Origin: Glebionis coronaria
Taxonomy: Eukaryota > Streptophyta > Magnoliopsida > Asterales > Asteraceae
DNA length: 64,000 nucleotides
Direction: 5' to 3'
Assembly (NCBI GenBank): GCA_025667525.1
Contig: CM046877.1
Span: forward strand, 623,184,262 to 623,248,261
Shown here: piece after piece, positions 10,659-24,032 of the stretch
How positions within the stretch are numbered: position 1 is the first letter of the stretch
Layout: every line of letters starts with the position of its first letter
Notes under the pieces: model-generated
What the model was told of the DNA's origin: nothing
Databases searched by the model: none
The model's input: only the letters and a program-made list of their open reading frames with translations
Translations under genes and position numbers: made by a program

Positions 10659-11497
10659 ATGTTTAAAGATAGCACGAAAAGACGAATTTCGTCTAATGTA
10701 AAAACCTATGATGGAACAACAGACCCGGACGACCACCTGAAGGTGTTCGAATCCCACGCAGGAATAGAGCAATGGCCAGAAGTAGTGTGGTGCCACATGT
10801 TTAATTCAACTCTAATTGGGAATGCTCGAAACTGGTTTGATAGGATTCAACGAAGAAGCATCAATGGTTTCGAGGAGTTAAGGAAGGCGTTCAGAAGGAA
10901 CTATGTCAAGCAAAAGAAGTGCGACAAGAGCCCCGTGTGACTCGCGAGGGTGAAGCAGCGACACAATGAAAGTCTGGAAGACTTTATGGAGCACTTCAAA
11001 TCTGAGTGCAACCAGATCAAGGAGTGCCCAGAGATCTTGAAGATTTCAGGGTTCCTTGTAGGCATCACTAATCCAGATCTAATAAGAAAACTAAACGATA
11101 GGACCCCAGAAACATTTGACAGAGTGATGAAGAGGGTCCGCGCGTTTATTCAAGGAGAAACAGCAACAGCAGACAGCCGACAAGCGGCCTCGAATTTCAA
11201 ATTCCAAGACCGATCGAGGAAGCAGTCTTATGGCCAGAACATTAGCCGTACTTTGGACTTCCGTAGTACAACGAAGCCTGCGCACAAAAAAACAGTAAAT
11301 TCACCCCATTGCAAAAAACTAGGGAGATATTCCTCTCTGAAGGCGTGAATTTCTCGAAGCCCAGCCCAATGATCGGTCCAGCAAACAAAAGGGACAACAA
11401 CAAGCACTGTGAGTATCACAATGATAAGGGACACGCTACGAATGAGTGTATCCAACTAAAAAGGCACATTGAGAGTCTTGTTAAGGATGGTAATTGA
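10659..11497 (+). pseudogene. element G gag domain and zinc knuckle, copy 2
   Basis: Same gag core as copy 1, with the same in-frame TGA at 10938-10940 and a few substitutions. The knuckle segment (CEYHNDKGHATNEC, about 11309-11497) is in a shifted frame. Spacing and order (gag core, spacer, C-x2-H-x4-H-x4-C) match Tat-lineage Gag. As in copy 1, no continuous protein can be made. Confidence 0.8.
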
Positions 11498-11996
11498 ACC
11501 ACCTTATATGGGACTGGAAAAGGGGATCGATGCAAAGAAGAATGAAGCCAGAAATCCAAAAGAAAAGCCCATAACCATCTACATGGTACAAATGGGGAAG
11601 TCACACATGCAGAGGAGAACAATACAAGAGTTCTCGTATGACAAGGAGATATTGTTCCTCGTTCTTACCGATATAGATAATTGGATAGGCTCACTATCTA
11701 TCAGCATAATGCTAGGAAGTCATGTCATAAGCGACATGTGTGTTGACGGAGGATCCTCAGCGAACATCCTGAATGAGCATTGCTTCGCGCTATTGCCAAT
11801 AGAGATTAAGAGTGAGCTAAAAGAGACCTCGTCAGTACTCACAGGATTCAACGACGACAAGACTCGACCCTTAGGACACCTCTGTACGCAAGTAACAGTG
11901 GGACCTATGGACATTCGACTACTATGTGGATGGACTTTATGGTTGTGCGATCCCAGTCGTCATACATCGGTATCATCGGACAGCCTGCCCTCTTAA
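11469..11996 (+). pseudogene. element G aspartic protease region
   Basis: The frame contains the retropepsin active-site block VDGGSSANIL (around residue 90 of this ORF), preceded by the usual hydrophobic strand (SHVISDMCV). The enzyme would cleave the Gag-Pol precursor. The frame shifts near 11930, and the C-terminal protease strand appears in the next ORF. Confidence 0.75.
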
Positions 11997-13075
11997 TATT
12001 GCGAGTTGTACCATCCATAATTCACGGCATGCTGAAATTTCCAGTGAAGGAGGGAATAGTTACAATTCGTAACGTGGACACACTTGAGGAAATCAACAGT
12101 GTTTCTACTAATAGTAGAAAGAGAAAAGATGTCGGAGAAAGCGAATATAGCACAAGCTCTCGCCTATATTCAACGCGAATGAAGAGTAGCTCTGAAAGTT
12201 ATCAAGTAATACCACACAAAGATAACACATCCAGAGGCATAGCATCATCAACAGACCTCCCGTGGACCCTACTCTCGACAATCTTTACAAGGATAGGAGG
12301 ACCGGATGCAGGCTTCATCCTTACGGATCAGGGAGATATACAGATCACCCACGCATTACGCTTTGAATTTAGCGCAACGAGTATGGAAGCGGACCATAAA
12401 GCGTTGATAGCCGGGCTGAGCTTGGCGCTGCGAATGGAGGTAAAAAATCTGGTGGCTTATGTATATAAACCCTTACTAGTAAATAGAGTAGCAGGACTGT
12501 GCGAGCCTCGAGGGAGCGCACTCATCCAATACACAAGGAAGATAAGGGCTATGATCAGGCAATTAACCTATTTCTCCATCCGAGAAATCTCAGAAGAACA
12601 TGGCGTAATGATAAGGGCCAGGGATCGTCTCTCAGCAACCAATGTCGAAAATCCCCTTAGGCACATACTTATCGATTTTATTCTAGACAAATTTGTATAT
12701 CCGCAAGCAGTACCTGCAACAAACGGGGAAGGGTCACGAACATGGATGACACCAATCGTAAACTATTTGGTCCAACACAAACTACCGAGTGACGACAGAA
12801 GCGTCAAACGACTACAGTACAGAGCAAGGCAGTTTACGGTCATAAACGAAATTCTATACAAGAAATCAACGCATGGTCAGAATCTTCAATGCTTGGGGCC
12901 TGAGCAAGCGCGACTGATTATGAAAGTTGCGCATAAAAATTCATGCCGCCAAGGTCCAAAAGCTATGGTACGCGAAGTGGTTCGCTCAGGATATTTTTGG
13001 CCTTTTATGCATAGGGATGCTCATAAAAAGGTAATACGGTGTCGCCAATGCCAAACACACTTGAGCATGGAGGTG
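11924..13075 (+). pseudogene. element G: protease end, RNase H and integrase zinc finger; RT missing
   Basis: The first about 50 residues are the end of the protease domain (GQPALLILRVV, HGMLKFPVKEG). The frame then runs directly into an RNase H-type block (AGFILTDQG, EADHKALIAGLSLAL, then RARDRLSATNVE) with no RT palm or YxDD box in between. This is followed by an integrase N-terminal zinc-finger-like segment (MKVAHKNSC... ending VIRCRQCQ) in which the second histidine is not obvious. Known Tat elements have RT between protease and RNase H, so about 1.5 kb or more appears deleted. The frame stays open for about 450 codons despite the loss. Confidence 0.7.
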
Positions 13076-13330
13076 AGACCATGCAGGATACCTGGAGGTG
13101 CGCCGGGCACAAAAACGAGTGGGGGAGGAGTTATGTCAAACTTGAGGCGCACATTTGGGTCTGTCGCAGCAAAAATAGGAGGCGTAGTTTCAATGTTCCC
13201 TTCCCAATTGAATAGCCAACAAGAATCAGGGGGAATTGCCGCTTTGCCGGCTAGAGAGATCGCTATCAGACCACGTTTAGCAAGCTGAAATGGTAAAGCA
13301 AAGGGCGCAGGGCGCACCAAGGAGATTTGG
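13076..13330. other. unplaced GC-richer segment after the integrase zinc finger
   Basis: Where the integrase catalytic core should begin, the sequence switches to a GC-richer block that is open on both strands (plus frame rich in Gly/Ser/Ala; minus frame about 99 residues, ending in 13021). I see no DDE core, and I cannot assign either translation. It could be a captured host or organelle fragment or a diverged part of the element. Confidence 0.3.
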
Positions 13331-13809
<479 letters not shown>

Positions 13810-14180
13810 CCCCGGTGTATATGTACAAATAACGTTTCCAGGCGAAATAAGAGGAATAAGTTTACCCTACTAATTAAACCTGTCACGTAAGAGGGATGCA
13901 CCCCCAGTGACGCCGGATCAGGTATCCTTTGTTAGACAGCTTACTATAAGACGTTGTAGTAAGTATTGCATTCCTCACATTCCATGATGGATATGCACAA
14001 GACACAGTGTGCACGCCTAACAAACACGTCATTATCTATGACATCGCTTATGGTAGTAGTGGCAGGCCCCACATAATGAACTTTCAACTCACCCATAAGC
14101 TGAGAGCTACACTTCACTAAATGTACTCACAAACAGGCACTTATACTCACAATCTCAGGCGTAGGTACAAAGACCTGGAC

Positions 14181-15303
<1,123 letters not shown>

Positions 15304-15420
15304 GGACGTTATATAAACAAACGGCGCAGGGCTCTATAGGTACAACAAAGTTCTTGCTTTACAAATAATGATAGATTAAGTTCAAAGCTACAACTATGCA
15401 CATAGTGCGACAACTACCCT

Positions 15421-18037
15421 TTATAATAAATCACCAGCTAAAAGCGATCTCTTTAATCTGTGATACGAATGGTTCAGAGACGCACGACGCTCTGCCCAAG
15501 CCTCCTTCATATATTGCAAGACACGAACATGATGTGCATCAATAGAAGGTAGACTTACGGGTACACCATCAGAACGATTGGGATGCCCCAAACCTAAACC
15601 AATAACAGCACCGGTGGCGGAAGACTGATTCTTCTTCGCAACGCGTATGACATGATGCTTCAACTTGTCCTTGAGTGAAACCATCTTTATCACACCAGAC
15701 GAATAGAGGGGAACCTTTAGTTGTGAGACATTCGGCTTGGCGACACCATTCGGATCCTCCTCTGCACCCTCTTCGTAATGATTCACCAAAGTAAGTCCCG
15801 CCATGAGCACACTGATCGGATGATCTTGGTCCTTTTCAATAACATCTATGATAGGCAGCGGGCAATCTTTCAATCTACGACATGCGGTGTCCAAGCCTTC
15901 TTGGGCATAGCGAGAATATATTGCACTACCCTCCAAAGGTCCTGTCAGTAAGCCATTTCAGAAAGCGCGCTCCATGATAAGACTTTTCCCTAATAACTGG
16001 GCAGAAGCAAAAACCTCCTGAAATGCTCTATTGATGTTGGGGGAATCAAAAAGACCTTTGGCAGCCAGCGGAAGATCGTACCTAATAAGCCATTGCCTCT
16101 CTACGCGCACTGCCGTTAGGTGCAGATATAGCTCCTCATCAAAATCAGTACTCATATACTTCAGAATATATGCCTTCTTAACCATATCTTGCTGGAAGTT
16201 GGCAACAAAATTATCGCAATTTGAAGTAAGGACTCTCATACCCTCCTCGAGCATGGACATTACCCAGCGATTTTCCTCCTCCTGTCTTGCGTGAAGGCGG
16301 CGTTCTTGATCTGTAGATTCTGATAAGATGCCTTCTCATCTTCCAAGTATTGTATGGATCAGGCATTTATACCAGACACGCCGCACAGACGCCGCTAGTT
16401 TAACTTTGGCGCACACAAGCTCGTGGTCTTTTTCTTCTGTCGCTTGAGTCAGTTTCAAGGACACTTGAGCAAGGCGTTGTGATAGATATGAAATCTTCTT
16501 TTTCAGATGAGAAGCCAATGTTACCTCCTATGACACGCCTATGGCTAGCTCCCTCATAAGCATTTCGTCGGACAGTTCATCAAGAAGTCGGTTACGCCCA
16601 CGAGGGGTTAGATGTTGGTGAAAGTCCTTGCACTCATTTATACTATTCAGTGCACAGAGCTGTGTACAATCCCAAGAGGGAAGGAATTTCTCAGAGTTGG
16701 ATTTGTTCGCATCAGCTGTGGGTACCACAACGTTTAAACTGCACATTGGATACCATGAAAGCTTTAGGAGGTAATTTATTATTGACATTATCAGAGGCTC
16801 AAAAACAGATTGCGATATTTATACCTTGGACCAAGTCTGTGCTCACGAAGCCTTGTAAGCGCACCCCATGCGGCGATGTCAGCGCGCGGTCTGGTCACCC
16901 ATGATCTGATCCTCTTAGGAATTTGGTCTGTTAGGGAGCACGGTAATCTTCTGTATACAGGGAACGGAATGATGTTCTCTGAGGGGCCAGCGCGCGAGCT
17001 ATCCTCAAGGTTAGGATCTTTCTCACTTAACAGATCCGCTTCTCTATACGAAGATTCCAATATACATGGCATGCTCCGGATAGGAGTGGCATTCAGTACA
17101 ACCATCCTCTCTGTACCTCCGCTGGTTTTAGGAGAAGGAAACTCAAGTGCTATGATACATTGACCAACGCGTCATCCGTTAGATACCTCGAATGGTGTAA
17201 AAGGTCGAGGGCGCATGGTCAGATCGCACGGGTGCTCGCGCTTCACGAGTTGAGTATAAGTTAACTCTGTCAGAAAAAGAGGAAGTATGAGAACATACGC
17301 GTAGCGCATTTGCATTTAATAGCTTGAGAAAATAAAGAAAAAGGGATTTTTACCATGATCAAAGTTGTCAAAATACTGCGGGAGGTGATTTGCAGGTAGA
17401 GTAGAATGATAACTCAGCCCTAATGCGTATAATAACGCCTCTGGATACTCCTGCGTTGGTATGCAGTCGGCATCTATTCTCTGCGCATCTTCCTCATTAT
17501 ATGTGCTAGGATTGGGCGGTCATCTTTCATCATGGTATCAGGAGTGATGAAATCATACTCAAACGAGAATACAACCTTGTCTACCCAGAAAAATTTGTAG
17601 TTCCATTTCATCAGAGAGTCTATCTTGACTTTATAGCATTGGAATTGGCCAGGACGTTGGGCGAACGATATACATCTGTTTATCCAGGATGGACCGTAGA
17701 AGGCACGGAACAAATTTATGGTTGGGTCAATATTCTTCAGTAAACAGTTTATTTCAAAGTTAGAGATCTTCGCTGCACCAATACAATGCAGTTGGGACAG
17801 ACGTATATCGTAGTAGCTTAGCATGTCAATAAGGAAGCGACTTAGTGGTATACGGTTGTTGGAGAACTCGAAAAACCTGGTATACACGCCAATTTTCCCG
17901 TTAGGGAAGCTTCCTACGTGTGCTTGTGGATCTGGCACAGTCGGATGGAGGTCTGTAGATATGTGATATTTGGTAGAAAACTTGGAAAGTTCCTGTTCTG
18001 AAATGTGTGACTTCACATCAAATAACTGTGCCACCAT
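15421..18037 (-). pseudogene. antisense ORF region of element G (PF04195-type), broken into six frames
   Basis: Opposite to gag-pol, a protein is readable from 18037 leftward in successive pieces: 18037-17474, 17105-16791, 16788-16528, 16518-16336, 16260-15958, 15936-15421. The first piece carries the most conserved part: LHPTVPDPQ, then FFEFSNNRIPLSRFLIDML, then NLFRAFYG, then MKWNYKFFWVDKV. This matches the 'putative gypsy type transposon' domain found in many plant proteins and, as an antisense ORF upstream of the 3' LTR, in Tat-lineage elements. Its function is unknown. Later pieces are Ala/Leu/Glu-rich and may be coiled coil. Stops and frameshifts disable it. Confidence 0.75.
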
Positions 18038-18444
18038 CTTTTTCCTCTCAAGATAATTAGGCTGGATATGAATGTGAAGGTTTTTCTACTTGAATGGTTT
18101 TTTCTCGTTGTTTTTTGAAATGATGTGAAGTAGGTTGAAGATCAACAGGACTGCATTTATATCCACTTTACAGGCATGGCATCATGTGACGTGTGTCAAA
18201 GGGATTAGTTCATCCTAAGGTGTTAATTAGTTGGATCCTCTGACGTGGTTGATGCCTTTCCCAGTTCCCAATGTATGTTGGTACTAGTGGTGTATGACGT
18301 GGCTGCATGTTCGCGGGTATATTCAAAATCATTTCGTTTATATTTACGTTACGCTCGAATTTCTTTTTCGTATACGGATTTTTTGTGAATGGTCTTTAGA
18401 GGTTAATAGTCTAGTAGTCGCGGTTAAAACCTACGACCACTAGA

Positions 18445-18455
18445 CTGGGGGGACA
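18445..18455 (+). promoter_or_regulatory. polypurine tract of element G
   Basis: CTGGGGGGACA immediately before the 3' LTR, in the position where plus-strand DNA synthesis is primed. Confidence 0.7.
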
Positions 18456-19038
18456 TGATGACGTATAGTCCTTAGTCGGGCTGGATAGTCCGACTCGTGG
18501 CTACTACCCGTATCCATCAGGAATGGACTAATACTTATGCGATGCATGCACAACCCAGAAGGCCCAGTAAGTCGTTGTCACACATACGTTTTATTACTTA
18601 ACTGTGTCCTCGTCTCATTGCGACAGGATCAGACAAGAATATAATCTTTCATATAGATATATTCGCCTAAAGGGAAGAGATATACACTTACCTCGGTTAT
18701 GCGATAAGGATCAAGCTATTCTGGGTCATTATCTCTTCCTTTGGCCGCAAGAGTAGGAGAGCCCAGCCAGGACTCTCTAGGGTATAAAAGGAACCCCATA
18801 GGTTCCACAAAGGTACGATACACACAATACTCTAACCCTCACATAACACTCAAACCGGTTACTTACTCTCACGTCGGAGTCTAATCGTGGGACAAGCGCC
18901 CACGGTAAGCCTAACAGTGTCTCTTTAGTGTGCATGATCTTCAAAAAAGTTTCACTTGGTGCAAGAGCCGGAGTCCACAAGACCCCAAATTAAGCCTAAT
19001 TCGGGTCTAGCTAGGTCCATCCAACTTTTGTATCAACA
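18456..19038 (+). repeat. element G, 3' LTR
   Basis: Aligns end to end with the 5' LTR, with more differences (several per 100 bp in places) than separate the two 5' tandem copies. It is followed by AGACA, the diverged right target repeat. The TATA box (TATAAAAGG) is retained near 18781-18789. Confidence 0.9.
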
Positions 19039-20594
19039 AGACACTACAACATGATCATTACTAACCTGAAACACCTCAGCTTCACGATCTTCATGAGCTC
19101 CCTACAGTTCCACCTCAAACCGTCTTTGAGTCACTGCAGTATAATCGTTACTAACCTAAAAAACCTCAGCTTCATGAACCCGTTGAGCTTCATGTAGTTC
19201 CACCTCAAACCGCATTTGAGCCACTACAACATAATTGTTACTATCATGTACTTCATGGACTCCTGTTTTAACACCAGGACCAAGTTGTTTGAACCTAACT
19301 TGTTTATGACCAAGTTGTTTGTACCCAACTTGTTTTGAAACCTCTATGCTTATGTACAGTAAACTCATCGAAACTTCCTATGTTAAACCTAGTTATCAAA
19401 CTAGTCATTCTTTTTTCCTTTGTTGTTTGCTAAACCTTGTGAAAAACCTAACAATCACAAACCGAAAAAGTCCCTTTGATAATTCGCTAAACCTGTGATA
19501 TATTAAAATGTTTTGCTCTAGCTCCTTGCTAGCTTAATAAAATGTTGCCGTTCAAAAAAACAAAAAACCTTGTGATATATTAAGCCTCACAATCACGAAT
19601 TATGAAGTCCCCTTGCTTTATCGATATAACCCTAAGAGAAACCTTCTTGAAAATGGATCAAAGAAAGTAACCCTTCAAACGAAAACCATTTATTACTCAA
19701 ATATCGATTGAGCCTTGGAAATTAACCTATCCAACAAATCGACAACCCTTGAATCAAAAAAGTAACCGACACTTTTGAAGTAACCCTTGTCGTACTTTTA
19801 ATTTTGCCAAACCGATCTATAATAACCTAAGAAATCTTGCAACCTAGACAAGTCTTGAATCTTCTTTAACCTTGCTACAAAACTTGTCAAGTTGTTTCTT
19901 AACCAACTTTACCGACAAGCCTCGCACGCCGCGTGCAAGATACTCGTTGTTGCTAAAACCTTTTCTTGCAAATAGAATTTATTAGAGAACAACTAAACCC
20001 TCGATCACGAACAAGCAACCCGATCTTAAACTTGAATACCCAAGCGAACCACGATCGAACTTGAACCACAAGAAAAACCCTTCTTGCAAATCGAATTTAT
20101 TAGAGAACCCTAAAACCTCGATACCGAACAAGTAAACCCGATCGCTGACTTGAAACCCCAGACAAACCACGATCAAACTTGTACCATAAGAAAATATAAC
20201 GCAACAACCAACATCGATTTAATCGTTTGAAATAAAAACGATAATCCGAATTCGAACTTATAATATGAAGTTCGAGACCCTATTTTTTCGACAAAGCTAA
20301 AATTCGTAGATCAGCTTTGTAGTATCATCACATAAAATATACAAGAAAAAAACAAACTGGTCACCTTTAGTTTGTTTTCTTCACGTGAGGTTGAATACAA
20401 TATTCAAATATTGTGTTCACTTTGCTTAATGACAAAACACAATCACGTCACTATATTCCCTCTTCAACACATCGCTACTTTAATGATTTGTAACTCAAAT
20501 TGATCGCTGCTTCACCGATTTGAAACGAACTGAATAGCTCGACACTTTAAACAAACTCGTAACCTGGATCTAGCACTCGATCATAATACTCGAG
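19039..20594 (-). other. 5' internal part of element B, non-coding with degenerate repeats
   Basis: A 90-bp tandem unit (about two and a half copies; unit starts CTCAAACCG at 19114 and 19204) lies next to element G, and the broken first unit continues on the far side of G. Another repeat of about 115 bp is found twice between about 19968 and 20195 (shared words TTGCAAAT.GAATTTATTAGAGAA and AAACCACGATC). Paired words ACCAAGTTGTTTG occur near 19280-19330. No gag-like ORF is present, consistent with a non-autonomous element. Confidence 0.6.
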
Positions 20595-20606
20595 GCTCTG
20601 ATACCA
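20595..20606 (-). promoter_or_regulatory. minus-strand primer site in element B
   Basis: GCTCTGATACCA, the complement of the initiator-Met tRNA primer site TGGTATCAGAGC. On a normal minus-strand element a minus-oriented LTR would start right here. Instead there is a short purine-rich link (CTATAAAGGTAGAAAT) and a plus-oriented LTR. Confidence 0.75.
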
Positions 20607-20627
20607 CTTGTCTATAAAGGTAGAAAT

Positions 20628-21011
20628 TGTTAGAATATTAGGAGTAATATTAAACATAGGTTAGGACTTAAGTGTACTTTATATTATAGATTAGTAATAG
20701 ACTTGTATTAGGAAGTATTTAGGCTAACCTCCTTAAGTTGGTTTATAGGAAGTTTACTATTTGACTTAAGGAGGTGCCGACCCCCTCATCTCTATAAATA
20801 GAGATGAGGGGGATCCTAGTTCATTGAATTCTTCTTCCTCAATGTAGTCTTTATTAGGGTTACTAATAAAGAGTTAGTTGAGGCTATACCGTGTGCATAT
20901 ATTTGTCGGTTTTTTGTAGTCTCTCGTGTTCGCTAGTTGTGCTCGATACAACTCGCGATCTAGCGGTTCCGCGTTATCGAACTTCGGGTTTATTGTCGGT
21001 ATTGTACAACA
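20628..21011 (+). repeat. element B, complete plus-oriented LTR (384 bp)
   Basis: TGTTAGAATATT...TTGTACAACA, preceded by a purine tract (AAAGGTAGAAAT) and followed by a primer site. It contains a perfect 14-bp hairpin stem (20781-20812) whose loop and arm edges form the TATA box TATAAATA. Confidence 0.85.
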
Positions 21012-21013
21012 AG

Positions 21014-21025
21014 TGGTATCAGAGC
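21014..21025 (+). promoter_or_regulatory. plus-strand primer site in element B
   Basis: TGGTATCAGAGC, an exact match to the plant initiator-Met tRNA primer site, two bases after the LTR. About 270 bp of leader follows. It resembles the leader on the minus side of the same element, giving a head-to-head pair. Confidence 0.85.
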
Positions 21026-21296
21026 CCGGTTATTATGGCCATCGAAGTTCGAGGGCTAGAGCGAGGTTTCGGTTCGAAAAAGTATTGAGGTTTGCGATCG
21101 ATTTGTTTTAGAATCTGGAGTAGCTATCAGACAACGAGAGGATAAAGGTATATTTGACTTTTTCAAATATTTGTGTATACTACAAAGTAAGGTATGTAGA
21201 CTATTTGTTTGTACTACCCATGTGAAGGTTTATGAAAAAAGTAAAATAAGGTATTTTTTTCTTTTCATTCACGTATTACCAAAGTGGTATCTTTTG

Positions 21297-21448
21297 TTAT
21301 TAACAAAGAGGTAGTTGAGGGTATACCGTGTGCATATATTTGTCGGTTCTTTGTAGTCTCTCGTGTTCACTACTTGTGCTCGATACAACTCGCGATCTAG
21401 CGGTTCCGCGTTATCGAACTTCGGGTTTGTTGTCGGTATCATACAACA
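21297..21448 (+). repeat. element B, right partial LTR (U5 part)
   Basis: Matches the last about 150 bp of the 20628-21011 LTR, including its ACAACA end, and is followed by the target word GACTT. Most of the LTR and nearly all of the internal region between the two plus-oriented LTRs is deleted. Confidence 0.8.
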
Positions 21449-21453
21449 GACTT

Positions 21454-22033
21454 ATCATTAGGGTTTACTTCGTTCCAACAGGGTAAAGATAATCAAACCT
21501 AGCTACGTACCAAAACAATGGTTACCGGATATCTCTTGAAGTCGTGTAATCACTTTCTAAAGAAGATTATTCTACCCTATGTTTGGGTTAACACGAATAC
21601 CTCCTTGGGATAAAACGAAGAGTTAGTTCTTGTATTAGGCACAAATCAAGAACTCTGTGCGTGTAAGTGTTTCTTGTTTCTGTGTGTTTCCTCATGCAAG
21701 TATGATCACTATTTATAGTAATCCCATTCCTAGAAGGATGTAACTCATAGTCAAAGGTATTAAGATCATTAATCGGCCAATTAAACTCATAATTTCCTAC
21801 ATGAAAGCATAGTGGTTACATGACCATAAACTTGGTCATCAAGTCCACCAGGAGCAACTTCCTACTGATGAACTTTTCTTCCTGCTGATGAACACTTTCC
21901 TCCTGCTCATAACCATCAGCACAACCACTATATTGAGTCCAGGGAGGTCAGGGACTTAATGGGTGTACCCTCCGTACCTCCAAACCCATTTACAAGTATG
22001 ACTCGTTCCCACAATTGCACTAAATTTCCAACA
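21454..22033 (-). repeat. element C, 3' LTR (left edge uncertain)
   Basis: The U3 start is clear: on the minus strand TGTTGGAAATTTAGTGC, preceded by the purine tract ATTGGGGAGGATT. The last 150 bp (about 21883-22033) recur at 58743-58892. There is no second full copy to fix the U5 end, so the left edge given is only where element B's target repeat stops. It contains short internal repeats (CCTGCTGATGAAC). Confidence 0.65.
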
Positions 22034-22559
22034 ATCCTCCCCAATTTAGTACAATTCCTTTTTGCATGAAAATCAACTTTAACAAAACAAGTGCATAAAT
22101 GAAAATATCATAAGGATTGAATTTCCATCTTAGTACATCACTTCAAATATTTGAGAATTAGGATGTTCTAAGAATTGAACCCTTCAACTACTTTGAATAC
22201 CTGAAGATAAAATACATACAAGTTTTCAAACACTTAAAATGCTCCTGATACCATACAAGTCATGTGTCCATATCCAATTTCATAAATGTTGTAAGAGACA
22301 AAGTCCATGCTCCTTAAGGAGGCGAAACCTCAACATTTACATAGGTGGTTCCTCTTTAGTTCATGCTCCTGCTTAAGCACTTTTTCAAAGAAATTAACCA
22401 TTAAGAAGTTTGTAACTTCATCCTCCTTTCAGCAGGTACAAGCACATCCTTGGGATGAGATGTAAATCATGTGCTTCAGTCTTCTGAATGTTCAGCTTTC
22501 CACATTGAACTCAACTCCCAAGTTTCCTTAGGAGGGAGTTGGGTGTCCTAGCATTCAGT
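22034..22559. other. element C 3' untranslated region
   Basis: Non-coding between the 3' LTR purine tract and the end of the RNase H frame. No further feature supported. Confidence 0.5.
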
Positions 22560-23261
22560 GACTAGTTTGGACTTTAAACCCATCCCTTTGGCAGACTTTA
22601 AGATCAGCTAAGTTTTGTTGAGACCTCATAAACTATTTTAATATCACCCCATTCATGATCAACTCACGAATCATGCTATGTCTAACACCTAAGTGTATAG
22701 ACTTACCATTGTACATTTGGCAATAAGCCTTAGCCAAAGTAGCTGCACTATCACAATGGATAGATATGGGTGCCATAGGTTTGACCCACAATGGAATATC
22801 AAGAAGCAAGTTTCTCAACCATTCAGTCTCTTTACAGCAGCTGCTAAAGCCACAAAATCAGATTCCATTGTTGAACCAGTAATGCAAGTTTGCTTCTTGG
22901 ATGCCCAAGAAATTGCACCACCACCAAGAAGGAATACACAGCCACTTGTGGATGAATTATCCTTAGTATTGTTAATCGAACTTGCATCAGTGTAACCTTC
23001 AAACACTGAAGGATAAGTATATGACAAACAATAATCCATTGTTCCTTTCAAATACTTTAGTACCCTCTGAATTGCTTGCCAATGTTGAGTACTAGGATTA
23101 ATAGTGTACCTACTCAGTTTACCCACAACAAATGCAATGCCAGGCCTAGTACTAGTCATGGCATACATCAAGCAACCAATCACATTAGAATACTCAAGCT
23201 GGGAGACAGCTTGACCATTGTTAGGCATTAGTTTCTCACTTGTATCCATAGGTGTACTCAC
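22560..23261 (-). pseudogene. element C RNase H domain
   Basis: The frame has Copia RNase H landmarks: EYSNVIGCLMYAMTSTRPGI, then GYTDASSINNTKDNSSTSG, ISWASKKQTCITGSTMESDF, and after a one-base frameshift near 22817 the block PISIHCDSAATLAKA and LGVRHSMIRELI. A TAG at 22633-22635 ends the second frame, after which coding-like sequence (MRSQQNLAD) continues. RNase H would remove the RNA template during reverse transcription. Confidence 0.85.
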
Positions 23262-24032
23262 TGGAGTACAATCAAAGTGACTGAATTTCTTTAGGACCTT
23301 CTCAATATAACGAGACTAAGAAATTACAATACCATCACTTTCATGTTTAATCCTTATGCCAAGGATAACATCAGCCTTCCCCATGTCTTTCATAGAGAAC
23401 CTTGACGACAAAAACTCTTTGGTTAAATCAACCTGAACTTGGTCAGTACCAAATATTAACATGTCATCAAAATATAGGCAAATGATGACTCCTATACTAG
23501 ATTCATAAAATTTGCTATATACACATTTGTTAGCTTGGTTAAGTAAATGACCATTAGACAAAACCACTTCATCAAACTTTTGATGCCATTGCTTAGGTGC
23601 CTGCTTCAGTCCATATAAGGACTTAATCGGTTTACACACCTTACCTTCATGACCTAGCATGATGAAACCTTGAGTTCGGTTCATATAAACCTCCTCATCC
23701 AAATCACCGTTCAAGAATGCTGTCTTCACATCCATCTGATGAATAATCAGATTGTGAATACTTTCCAAGGCAATCAACATTCTTATGGTACTTATTCGTG
23801 CTACAGGAGCATAAGTATCAAAGTAGTCTATCCCTGACTTTTGCCTAAAGCCTTGAATGACTAACATTATCTTGAACTTTTCAATAGTTCCATCTACCTT
23901 CATATTTCTTTTGAAGATCCATTTGTATCCAAGTGGATTACAACCTGGAGGTAGATCTACCAACATCTAAGTGTTGTTGCCCATGATGGAATCCATCTCA
24001 TCATTGATTGCTTCTTTCCAGAAAGCAACATC
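23262..24032 (-). pseudogene. element C reverse transcriptase domain
   Basis: PLGYKWIFKRNMKVDGT, YAPVARISTIRMLIAL, HQMDVKTAFLNGDLDEEVYM, SLYGLKQAPKQW and the catalytic box YFDDMLIFG (YVDD family, with Phe in place of Val) are present in order. Three in-frame TAG codons interrupt an otherwise continuous frame: 24033-24035, 23967-23969 (where relatives have Trp, TGG) and 23316-23318 (where relatives have Gln, CAG). The enzyme is therefore inactive. Confidence 0.9.

Larger units (their letters stand above)
8973..11685. repeat. second copy of the 2713-bp tandem duplication
   Basis: Near-identical to 6260-8972. It continues without a break into the protease region, so it is the copy that joins to the rest of element G. 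Confidence 0.9.
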
